DNA from: Terriglobus albidus
Lineage (GTDB): Bacteria > Acidobacteriota > Terriglobia > Terriglobales > Acidobacteriaceae
Length of the DNA: 64,000 bases
Assembly (NCBI RefSeq): GCF_025685425.1
Contig: NZ_JAGTAS010000057.1
Location: 620,001-684,000, forward strand
Reading direction: 5' to 3'
Shown in pieces: positions 26,061-33,456 of this stretch; the stretch's first letter is position 1; the number at the start of each line of letters is the position of its first letter. The notes beneath the pieces were generated by a model that had not been told where the DNA came from, ran no database searches, and worked only from the letters and a program-made list of their open reading frames with translations. Position numbers and translations under genes: made by a program.

Positions 26061-26795
26061 ATGAGCACCGTGGTCGACGACCTGGATCTGCAACCCGCGC
26101 GGAAAGATCGCGAAATTCATCTCAGCACCGGCTCGGTGTTGGGAATCTTTTTTGCTGCTGCTTTAATTTGTGCCCTGTTCTTCGGCTTCGGCTACACCGC
26201 CGGCCGCCGCTCGGCGATTGCCGCGCCTGCCGAGCAGACTGAAGCCGGCAGCAACTTCAGTAATTTCAAACCGGCACCTGGAGCGGTTGCCATTCAGCCG
26301 GTCCCCGGTTATCTCTCGGCAAAGCAGGCAGCAGACGCCAACGCAAATACCGGCACACAGCAGTATTACGGCGCCGCTAACACCGGTGCACAGACGCAGC
26401 CTGTGACAACGGTCGCAAATGCTGACACCACCTCGAAGGCCTCTCAGCCCGTAAAGGCATCGACTCCCATACCAGAGACGGTACCCGCGCCCCCCCCCGC
26501 ACCGCGTGTTGTTGCTACCGCTGCCCAACCCCAGGTCCCGGCGGTGCAGCCTGTCTTACTGCCAACGACGCAGCCTCAGGGACCGGCCATTGTGCAGGTT
26601 GCCGCAGTCTCGCACCAGGAAGATGCTGAGGTATTGCTGAGCGCATTGAAGCGGCGCGGCTATGCGGTCTTTACGACCTCAGCTCCGACCGACCACCTGA
26701 TCCACGTGCAGCTTGGGCCGTTCTCCAATCGCAAAGACGCGGAGGCAATGCGTCAGCGTTTGCTATCAGATGGCTATAACGCCATCGTCAAATAG
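26061..26795 (+). CDS. SPOR-domain inner-membrane protein
   Basis: The 244-residue protein has a cytoplasmic N-terminus, one transmembrane helix (about 26-46; GIFFAAALICALFFGFGYTAG), a long Pro/Ala/Gln/Thr-rich linker, and a C-terminal SPOR domain (about 172-243; IVQVAAVSHQEDAEVLLSALKRRGYAVF ... HVQLGPFSNRKDAEAMRQRLLSDGYNAIV). SPOR domains bind glycan strands stripped of stem peptides and bring proteins to the division septum. A run of nine C (26490-26498) encodes part of the proline-rich linker. The 3' end overlaps that of mpl by 8 bp on the other strand. Translation may be affected by the structured leader upstream. Confidence 0.88.
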   Translation: MSTVVDDLDLQPARKDREIHLSTGSVLGIFFAAALICALFFGFGYTAGRRSAIAAPAEQTEAGSNFSNFKPAPGAVAIQPVPGYLSAKQAADANANTGTQQYYGAANTGAQTQPVTTVANADTTSKASQPVKASTPIPETVPAPPPAPRVVATAAQPQVPAVQPVLLPTTQPQGPAIVQVAAVSHQEDAEVLLSALKRRGYAVFTTSAPTDHLIHVQLGPFSNRKDAEAMRQRLLSDGYNAIVK

Positions 26796-28215
26796 CAGCG
26801 GCGTCAATAGCCGCAGGCAGCTTGTCATAGATACCGCCGAAGCCGCCGTTGGACAGAATGGCGACGACATCGCCCGGCTGCATCTCCTTCACAATCTTTG
26901 CGACGATCGCATCCACATCCGGCAGCAACTCCGCGGGTTTACCCGCAGACTTCAGGCCAGTGACGACACTCTCCGGGTGCAGCCGTTCTTCCACCGGGAT
27001 GCTCTCGCTCTTGAAGACAGCGGCCAAGACAATGGAGTCGGCCAGAGCCAACGAATCGACCAGCTCCTTCTCAAAGACATTGCGGCGCAGCGTATTCGAT
27101 CGAGGTTCCAGTACAGCAATCAGACGCCGCGATGGATACTTTGCGTGCAGAGCACGCAGTGTCTCGCGGATCGCAGTCGGATGATGCGCAAAGTCGTCGA
27201 TGATGGTGACACCACGCGTCTCGGCGATCACCTCCAGCCGCCGCTTTACGGAGCGGAAGCTGCCGAGAGCCTCGACAATGCTGGCAGCATCAATTCCCTG
27301 CGTCGCCGCCAGGGCGACAGCGGCAGTTGCGTTGAGAGCATTATGTTCGCCCGCCATCGGCAGGTAGAGCTCGGCAAAGGGTTCACCGCCGCGAAGTAGT
27401 GACCAACGTGAACCTTCGTTCTCATCGCGGAGATTGGTCACTTTCCAGTGCGAGCTCTCGGCCAGTCCATAGCGCTCTACGCGGCAGAAGGCGCGGGCAA
27501 CGCATTCGGTGACATTCGTGCTGCCGTCAAAGGCAACGACGATTCCATTGCGCGGCACCAGATTCACGAAGCGTTTGAATGCAGTCTTAACGCTGGCGAG
27601 ATCGGCGTAGATATCGGCGTGATCGAACTCGACGTGCGTCAGGATCGCCGCCTGCGGGAAGTAGTGCAGGAACTTGGGTCCCTTATCGAAGAAAGCGGTG
27701 TCGTACTCGTCGCCTTCCAGGATGAAGGGCTTGGTGCCACGTACGCGGAAGCTGGTGCCGAAGTTCTCGGCGACGCCACCGATCAGGAAACTGGGAGAAA
27801 GCTCGGGTCTGCGGCGCGAGGCCACCTCGAAGATCCAGGCAAGCATGCTGGTGGTCGTAGTCTTGCCATGGGTCCCGGCGACAACAAGCGAGTCGCGGCC
27901 ACGAAGAAACTCGTCGTGGATCAGCGCTGCCATCGAGATGAACGGCAAACGATGCTCCAGCACATACTCCAGCTCGACATTGCCCCGTGAGATCGCGTTG
28001 CCGACGACCACAAGATCAGGAGTGGGCTGCAGATTCTTCTCGGCATACGGCTCGGCGATCGGAATACCGAGCAATGCCAGAAGATCCGACATCGGCGGGT
28101 ACGCTGCCGCATCTGAGCCCGTTACCTTGTGTCCTTGTGCCTGCAGCATACCGGCTAGCGAAGCCATCGCTGTGCCGCAGATACCGATGAGATGGATGTG
28201 TTTGAGTCCCTGCAT
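26788..28215 (-). CDS. mpl: UDP-N-acetylmuramate:L-alanyl-gamma-D-glutamyl-meso-diaminopimelate ligase
   Basis: The 475-residue protein is a full-length Mur ligase of the Mpl type. It starts with the Rossmann-like HIHLIGICGTAMASLAGMLQAQGHKVTGSD, has the ATP P-loop AGTHGKTTTT (residues 113-122), LEGDEYDTAFFDKGPKF (an Mpl hallmark), HVEFDHADIY, and the C-terminal VTIIDDFAHHPTAIRETL. It joins recycled L-Ala-gamma-D-Glu-meso-DAP tripeptide to UDP-MurNAc, returning murein peptide to wall synthesis in the cytoplasm. It directly abuts the LD-carboxypeptidase gene, whose product makes the tripeptide from tetrapeptide, and is the last gene of the run. Confidence 0.95.
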   Translation of the reverse strand: MQGLKHIHLIGICGTAMASLAGMLQAQGHKVTGSDAAAYPPMSDLLALLGIPIAEPYAEKNLQPTPDLVVVGNAISRGNVELEYVLEHRLPFISMAALIHDEFLRGRDSLVVAGTHGKTTTTSMLAWIFEVASRRRPELSPSFLIGGVAENFGTSFRVRGTKPFILEGDEYDTAFFDKGPKFLHYFPQAAILTHVEFDHADIYADLASVKTAFKRFVNLVPRNGIVVAFDGSTNVTECVARAFCRVERYGLAESSHWKVTNLRDENEGSRWSLLRGGEPFAELYLPMAGEHNALNATAAVALAATQGIDAASIVEALGSFRSVKRRLEVIAETRGVTIIDDFAHHPTAIRETLRALHAKYPSRRLIAVLEPRSNTLRRNVFEKELVDSLALADSIVLAAVFKSESIPVEERLHPESVVTGLKSAGKPAELLPDVDAIVAKIVKEMQPGDVVAILSNGGFGGIYDKLPAAIDAAAI

Positions 28216-29139
28216 CTAGACGACAGCACTTTCCAGAAAGTTGAGTTGCGGTTCCCCGGAGCAATCGAGCATGCACGACACACCCAGCGGCAGACTGATA
28301 TTCGGCTCTGAGACATGACCTGAGCGGAGACCGATCGCCACCGGCCCGGCGAAGTCACGGAGCGAGTGCTGGATGGCATCCTCGAGCAGTTGCATATCTT
28401 CCGGAATGACACACTGTTTCATATCTCCGAAGACAATCCCCCGCACTGTATCCAGCCGCCCTGCCCAGCGCAAATGCAGCAGAATACGGTCCCACTGATA
28501 AGGCTTGGTGCCGATGTCTTCCAGGAAGAGAATGCTGTTGCCGGTCTCCGCCGCCCAAGGCGTCCCCAGCGATTGCCCAAGGATCGAAATGCAACCACCA
28601 CGGAGCACTCCGGTTGCTTTTCCGGGACGCAGCACACGTAGACCGTCCGTAGTGCTTAGACTCCACTGCGAGGCGCCTTCGAAGACCGAGCACCAACTCG
28701 GCCAATCCACGCCATTGTCGCGGGCAAAATCTGCGGCTACCATCGGGGCGTAGAAGGTATTCAGATTGCAGTACGTCTGGAAGTAAGTATGCAGCGAGGT
28801 GTGATCGCTGTAACCAATAAAGACCTTCGGATTGGCTCGAATGAGTTCAGTATCGAGCAGCGGCAGCAGCTCCGCTGTTCCCCAGCCGCCGCGCGCGGCG
28901 ATGATGCCCTCGATGCTCTTATCCGCAAAGGCTGCATGGAGGTCGCTGACCCGCTCTTCGGCGGTACCGGCGTAGTAGAGCGGGCCGCCGCCAAAGACAT
29001 GCGGATACAACACCGGCTCATAGCCGAGCTCGCGCAGCACTGCCGCGCCTTTCTCTACCAGAGCACGCTGCGGTGTGCTTGCCGGCGAGACAACCGCCAA
29101 TCGAGCGCCTTTGCGTAGCGCCTTCGGCTTGGTGCTCAC
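28216..29139 (-). CDS. LD-carboxypeptidase, peptidase family S66 (LdcA-like)
   Basis: The 307-residue cytoplasmic enzyme has all S66 landmarks: ARLAVVSPAS at the start, AARGGWGTAELLP, nucleophile Ser111 in IGYSDHTSLH, Glu207 in LFLEDIG, and His275 in GLRSGHVSEPN. LdcA removes the terminal D-Ala from the murein tetrapeptide, giving the tripeptide used by Mpl. Its ATG overlaps the dapF stop by four bases and its stop is adjacent to the mpl start, so the three proteins are made together. A microcin-immunity (MccF) role is known for some S66 members, but this context favours murein recycling. Confidence 0.9.
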   Translation of the reverse strand: MSTKPKALRKGARLAVVSPASTPQRALVEKGAAVLRELGYEPVLYPHVFGGGPLYYAGTAEERVSDLHAAFADKSIEGIIAARGGWGTAELLPLLDTELIRANPKVFIGYSDHTSLHTYFQTYCNLNTFYAPMVAADFARDNGVDWPSWCSVFEGASQWSLSTTDGLRVLRPGKATGVLRGGCISILGQSLGTPWAAETGNSILFLEDIGTKPYQWDRILLHLRWAGRLDTVRGIVFGDMKQCVIPEDMQLLEDAIQHSLRDFAGPVAIGLRSGHVSEPNISLPLGVSCMLDCSGEPQLNFLESAVV

Positions 29140-29936
29140 AGAGTAACCTTCCCAATGCAGATAATCTCGGCAGGCCCCGTCAAGCGCATCTCTTCCGCTG
29201 GAGCAGGCCAGACCACACGCTGGGTTCCGCCTTCGGCAGTCGCTTCGAGGCTCGTGCTACAGCCGCGCAAAGCAATCGCTGCCGTCGAGGAGGCGCAAGT
29301 GCCTGTGCCGGAAGAGGTGGTTGGCCCTACCCCACGTTCATAGATGCGGAAAGCTATGTGGCCCGCCGCCAATACGCGGACAAACTCGACGTTGGTCTGC
29401 TTCGGGAAATCAGGATGGAAGCAGATCTTCTCACCCAGAGCCTGCCAGGCAAGTCCATGCGAAGAGAAGTCATCGCTGTCCACAAAGATGACGAAGTGCG
29501 GATTACCGACGTTGACATTCGCTCCTTCCACAGCGCCGACGCCTTCGACCTGGACCATCTGCGGATGCACCTGAGGCACTCCCATTCCGGTCTCGATCAG
29601 GAAACTCGTGTCTTCGCAGGAGATGGTCGTGCACGCGCGCGGTCCGCCGTGAGTCCCAAGCGTTACCTGCTTCAACCCATCGCTATAGGCCAGCCACGCA
29701 GCCACACAACGGGTGCCGTTCCCCGAGAGCTCTGCTTCGGAGCCGTCGGCATTGAAGAGGCGGATGAAATAGCTGCCGTCGTCGCGACGTTCGAGGAACT
29801 CAACACCGTCGGCGCCTACGCTCGTGTTGCGGGCGCAGAGCTTACGGGCGATCTCCGCATGCTTGCCGTGAGCCACCGTCTCCTCCACCACGAGGAAGTC
29901 ATTGCCGCAAGCATGTGCTTTTACAAAAGGAATCAT
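29136..29936 (-). CDS. dapF: Diaminopimelate epimerase-like protein with both catalytic Cys replaced by Ser
   Basis: The 266-residue protein aligns end to end with DapF: ACGNDFLVVEE at residues 9-19, FNADGSEAEL, SGNGTRC at 71-77, NVGNPHFVIF, NVEFV, YERGVG at 199-204 and SSGTGTCASS at 208-217. In E. coli DapF the two acid/base cysteines are C73 (QCGNGARC) and C217 (ACGSG). Here the aligned residues are Ser71 and Ser209, read directly from the DNA (TCG and TCC). Substrate-binding motifs are kept. Canonical DapF interconverts LL- and meso-diaminopimelate by a two-base mechanism needing both thiols, so activity is doubtful or altered. The gene overlaps the LD-carboxypeptidase gene (ATGA). A racemase with another substrate is possible. 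Confidence 0.85.
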   Translation of the reverse strand: MIPFVKAHACGNDFLVVEETVAHGKHAEIARKLCARNTSVGADGVEFLERRDDGSYFIRLFNADGSEAELSGNGTRCVAAWLAYSDGLKQVTLGTHGGPRACTTISCEDTSFLIETGMGVPQVHPQMVQVEGVGAVEGANVNVGNPHFVIFVDSDDFSSHGLAWQALGEKICFHPDFPKQTNVEFVRVLAAGHIAFRIYERGVGPTTSSGTGTCASSTAAIALRGCSTSLEATAEGGTQRVVWPAPAEEMRLTGPAEIICIGKVTL

Positions 29937-29945
29937 GTTCTTTCT

Positions 29946-31544
29946 CTACTTCTTTGCCGGTTGATAGATCTCGGACTCGTAGATGCGGGCGCAGGGCTGC
30001 CCTGTCGTACAGAGCACGGTCAGCTCTTTCAGGTTGGCGGAGTTCTTTTTGACCGCATCCGCGACCGGATCCCTGTCAATAGCGACGACATACGCAGCAT
30101 ATTTCGCAGGCTCAGCCAGGGCGCGATGGAAGCTGTCATAGTCCGACTCGGAGATGAACTGCTTCAACGGAATTCCGGTCTGCTGAATAGCTCCGACATG
30201 ATCTGAGGTGTACATCATCACCGGCAGCGCCTGCGGCATTGCCAGGAGCTCCCGGGCGATAGAGGTCTCAAACGGAATCCGCGTGCGGGAGTTCACGATA
30301 CCTTCCTTCAGCACCAGCGGCGTAAACCAGGTCATGGCGACGCAGTTCGCGATCGCAAGCACCATCACCGCGGGCTGCAGGAAAACCGCCTGCACAGGCC
30401 GAGTACGAATGATTCGGTTCTCGAACCAGGCGACCACGACAAAGGCAAAGACAACGAGAGCCGGAAGCAGTTCCATGCCATATCGCGCGTTGTAGTACGA
30501 GTGCGGATAGAGCTGCGGAATGAAGATCGGTACCGATCCGAACGAGACCGAATAGACATAGAACGGCAGCGGCATCCACAGAAGGATCGCCGCCCGCGCC
30601 AGGCCACGCTTCCACAGCATCCAGGTACCGGCAATTGCAGCCGCCATCAACAGGAAGCCCGTCTCCCAGGCTGCGGCATCCACCTGCGCGGTCCTTGTAT
30701 AGAAGAGCAAAGCCCAGGCAGGGTTATGCCAGCCGCGATAGTGCTGCCCCGGAGGAGCTGTCTTGCGCTCGATGGCCGCGGCCGAGTACGGTCCGCGGAT
30801 AAAGTCCAGCGGATCGCCGGTATAGCGCCAGTTGTGCGCCATCCAGCCGACCGGAGCCAGTACCGTCAGGACGGTGAGAATAACGAACGCAAAACGCACC
30901 TGCTCGAAGACGCGCTTGTTCTTCACCAGCGAGATGGTGAGCATCAGCCAGACGCAGGCGGCAAGCATCCAGCCGTCATACCGTGTGTAGACGGAGAGTA
31001 CTGACAGGATGCCCGCGCTGACAAGTCTTCCCTTGACCACACGGATCTGCTCATCGCGGATAGCGTCGATGCACTCCATCACAACGACGGTCGACCAGAC
31101 GAAGATCGCCAGGAACAGAGGCTCCGTCATGGCAGTGGTCGCCAGATAGAGAAGATTCGGATTCAGCGCATAGAACAGCGTCGCGCCGAAGGCCCAGTGC
31201 ATTGGCAGCATGCGGCGGGCGAGCCGGTAAAAGCCGACGTTGCCAAGGATGTAGCAGGCGAAGGAAGGCCAGGTTCCGCCAGTGCCTGTCTGCCACCACT
31301 GCATCTTGGAGACGAACGGCACCAGTAGCAGGTGCGGCAGCGGCAGCCAGACGCTGCCGATCTGCGGCAGCCCCGGATTCACGGAATCGATAATGCGGCG
31401 CGCGATGGCGAGGTGAGCCACCGCGTCGCCGTAGAGCAGAAGGTATCCACGCGAAGCGGAGATGAGCACTGCCAGAAAGGCCAGGATCATCGACGCGAGC
31501 GCAATGGGAAACATCTCCTCACGCTTCGCCGGCTTGATGGCCAT
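29946..31544 (-). CDS. GT39-like integral membrane glycosyltransferase
   Basis: The frame stays open up to 31709 but would then overlap the PfkB gene by 95 bp, so an ATG at 31544 (MAIKPAKREEMFPIAL) is preferred; a GTG about 55 bases earlier is possible. The 532-residue product has about ten membrane spans and a C-terminal soluble domain (from about residue 420). The first external loop has LLLYGDAVAHLAIARRIID, the acidic motif of GT39/PMT-like transferases, and SVWLPLPHLLLVPF follows. It would use a polyprenyl-linked sugar donor at the inner membrane. It lies 9 bp before dapF and 70 bp after the PfkB gene, inside the minus-strand operon. Substrates are unknown. Confidence 0.78.
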   Translation of the reverse strand: MAIKPAKREEMFPIALASMILAFLAVLISASRGYLLLYGDAVAHLAIARRIIDSVNPGLPQIGSVWLPLPHLLLVPFVSKMQWWQTGTGGTWPSFACYILGNVGFYRLARRMLPMHWAFGATLFYALNPNLLYLATTAMTEPLFLAIFVWSTVVVMECIDAIRDEQIRVVKGRLVSAGILSVLSVYTRYDGWMLAACVWLMLTISLVKNKRVFEQVRFAFVILTVLTVLAPVGWMAHNWRYTGDPLDFIRGPYSAAAIERKTAPPGQHYRGWHNPAWALLFYTRTAQVDAAAWETGFLLMAAAIAGTWMLWKRGLARAAILLWMPLPFYVYSVSFGSVPIFIPQLYPHSYYNARYGMELLPALVVFAFVVVAWFENRIIRTRPVQAVFLQPAVMVLAIANCVAMTWFTPLVLKEGIVNSRTRIPFETSIARELLAMPQALPVMMYTSDHVGAIQQTGIPLKQFISESDYDSFHRALAEPAKYAAYVVAIDRDPVADAVKKNSANLKELTVLCTTGQPCARIYESEIYQPAKK

Positions 31545-31614
31545 GCGCGCCGCAATGGTCCCCTCATCATTGGGGATAGCGTCGCCGCTCTCCTGACGCA
31601 CCCGTTGGTTGTAC

Positions 31615-32556
31615 TTACGCCTCAAGCTCAAGGTGTGAGATCTCCTGGAAGAGACGGAAGCGCTCCTCCACCTCGTCCTTCGTCGTGTGCTGCAGACGCT
31701 CCGTGCCAAAACGCTCTACAGCAAACGATCCCATCACGCCGCCGTAGAACATCGCCTTGCGGAAGACCGCAGGTGTGAGCTTCGGCTGCGATGCAATGTA
31801 ACCATAGAAGCCGCCGGCGAATGAGTCACCGGCGCCGGTCGGATCCACAACCTCATCCAGCGGCATAGCGGGAGCCCGGAATGGCAACGTGAGGTGCGTT
31901 GTGTCCGCAAAGCTGCGGTCACAGAAGAAGGCGGATGCGCCGTACTCTCCATGCTTCACGACCAGGGCCTTCGGCCCCATCTCCATCACCTTGCGTGCGG
32001 CACGCAGCAGGTTTGATTCACCGGCCAGCATGCGCGCCTCACCGTCATTGATGAGCAAGACGTCGAGCTCCTTCAGAACCGTCTCCAGGTTGGCGCGATG
32101 ATCGGCGATCCAATAGTTCATGGTGTCGCCGGCAACCATCTTTACCTTCGGCAACTGCTTGCGCACCTGCAACTGCAAGACAGGATCGATGTTCGCCAGG
32201 AAGAGATACTCACTGTCGAGGTAGCTGTCAGGGATCTTGGGGGCGAAGGTTCCGAAGACGTTCAGATCGGTCGCCAGCGTCTTCGCCTCGTTCAGGTTCT
32301 CGACGTAGGAGCCGGTCCAGTGGAAGCTCTTACCCGCGGCATGCTCGATGCCGGCGACGTCGATGCCTTTCGAGGTGAGCACAGTTTCGTGCTCGGGAAG
32401 GAAGTCCTCGCCGACGACTCCGACGACCCGTACCGGGGTAAAGAAGCTGGCGGCCAGAGAGAAGTGCGTTGCCGCACCACCCAGAACGTTCTCGCGCTTA
32501 CCGCTGGGAGTTTCAAGGTTATCGAAGGCGACGGAGCCTACTACCAGAATTGCCAA
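31615..32556 (-). CDS. PfkB-family carbohydrate/nucleoside kinase
   Basis: The 313-residue protein is a ribokinase-fold kinase: MAILVVGSVAFDNLETPSG and NVLGGAATHFSLAAS at the substrate lid, VGVVGEDF, LLINDGEARML, VVKHGEYGA, and the catalytic DPTGAGDSFAGGF with general base Asp244. The length is normal for the family. Substrate cannot be fixed from sequence; adjacency to 5'-methylthioadenosine phosphorylase (27 bp) suggests a nucleoside or pentose substrate from that salvage route. The following glycosyltransferase gene is on the same transcript in all likelihood. Confidence 0.9.
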   Translation of the reverse strand: MAILVVGSVAFDNLETPSGKRENVLGGAATHFSLAASFFTPVRVVGVVGEDFLPEHETVLTSKGIDVAGIEHAAGKSFHWTGSYVENLNEAKTLATDLNVFGTFAPKIPDSYLDSEYLFLANIDPVLQLQVRKQLPKVKMVAGDTMNYWIADHRANLETVLKELDVLLINDGEARMLAGESNLLRAARKVMEMGPKALVVKHGEYGASAFFCDRSFADTTHLTLPFRAPAMPLDEVVDPTGAGDSFAGGFYGYIASQPKLTPAVFRKAMFYGGVMGSFAVERFGTERLQHTTKDEVEERFRLFQEISHLELEA

Positions 32557-32583
32557 TGTTCTTGTTCCTCTTCGATCGGGATC

Positions 32584-33456
32584 TTATTCGTACTTGTCGA
32601 GCAACAGCGCGAGCCTTGCACGTGTGGCCGGGGGAATAACTTTTTTGTCGGTCATAACGGCATACTTCAGGGCTGAGGAGCAGGCACAGGTGCGCTCTCC
32701 TATGGGCATGGCCGCAACCGCCGCCTTAACCACCTTGGCGGCATTCGCTGAATTGGTGTGCATCACCGCAATGATCTGATCGACGGTGACATCGTCGTGC
32801 CCTTCAAACCAGCAATCGTAGTCAGTGACCATGGCCAGGGTGGAGTAGCAGATCTCTGCCTCGCGGGCGAGCTTAGCTTCCTGCAGATTGGTCATGCCGA
32901 TAACATCCGCTCCCCAGCAGCGATAGAGATTGGACTCCGCACGGGTGGAGAACTGCGGACCTTCCATGCAGACGTAGGTTCCGCCGCGCTTTCCGACGAC
33001 ACCTACTTCTTTACATGCGGCTTCAAAAGCCTTCGTCACCGTGGCACAGACCGGATCGCCGAAGGCGACGTGGCCGACGATGCCATCGCCGAAGAAGGTG
33101 GCCGTACGGGCAAAGGTGCGGTCGATGAACTGGTCAGGAATCACGAAATCCGTCGGCTTATGCTCTTCCTTGAGCGAACCGACCGCAGAAACGGAAAGGA
33201 TGCGCTCTACGCCAAGCTGCTTCATCGCGTAGATATTGGCGCGGAAGTTTAACTCCGTCGGCAGAATGCGGTGCCCTTTCCCATGGCGGGCCAGGAAAGC
33301 CACCTTTCTGCCTTCAAGCTCACCCAGCACCAGCGGATCGCTTGGATCGCCGAAGGGGGTGGTGATCTTCTCTTCGCGGATGTTGGTGAAGCCGGGCATG
33401 GAGTACAGTCCACTGCCGCCGATGATGCCGATCTCTGCCTGCTGCAACGCGTTCAT
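32584..33456 (-). CDS. mtnP: S-methyl-5'-thioadenosine phosphorylase
   Basis: The 290-residue protein matches the PNP/MTAP family: IGIIGGSGLYSM, TPFGDPSDPLVLGEL, FLARHGKGHRILPTELNFRANIYAMKQLG, SAVGSLKEEHKPTDFVIPDQFIDRT, GGTYVCMEGPQFSTRAES, and the MTAP-type DVIGMTNLQEAKLAREAEICYSTLAMVTDYD. The enzyme splits 5'-methylthioadenosine with phosphate to adenine and methylthioribose-1-phosphate, recycling the by-product of polyamine or homoserine-lactone synthesis. Its ATG overlaps the stop of the upstream metallopeptidase gene by four bases. No further methionine-salvage (mtn) genes are in view. Confidence 0.94.
   Translation of the reverse strand: MNALQQAEIGIIGGSGLYSMPGFTNIREEKITTPFGDPSDPLVLGELEGRKVAFLARHGKGHRILPTELNFRANIYAMKQLGVERILSVSAVGSLKEEHKPTDFVIPDQFIDRTFARTATFFGDGIVGHVAFGDPVCATVTKAFEAACKEVGVVGKRGGTYVCMEGPQFSTRAESNLYRCWGADVIGMTNLQEAKLAREAEICYSTLAMVTDYDCWFEGHDDVTVDQIIAVMHTNSANAAKVVKAAVAAMPIGERTCACSSALKYAVMTDKKVIPPATRARLALLLDKYE

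Noticed and set aside
29136-29936. Sequencing error as the cause of the missing DapF cysteines
   Set aside because: Two separate codons (TCG, TCC) would each need an independent substitution while the surrounding motifs read perfectly; unlikely, though read data would settle it.
29073-30206. Plus-strand open frame (377 codons) opposite dapF and the GT39-like gene
   Set aside because: Antisense shadow: dapF on the other strand is unmistakable and the frame crosses two genes.
29946-31709. Longer start for the GT39-like gene at 31709
   Set aside because: It would overlap the PfkB gene by 95 bp and adds an Arg/Ser-rich leader that reads as a shadow of PfkB codons.
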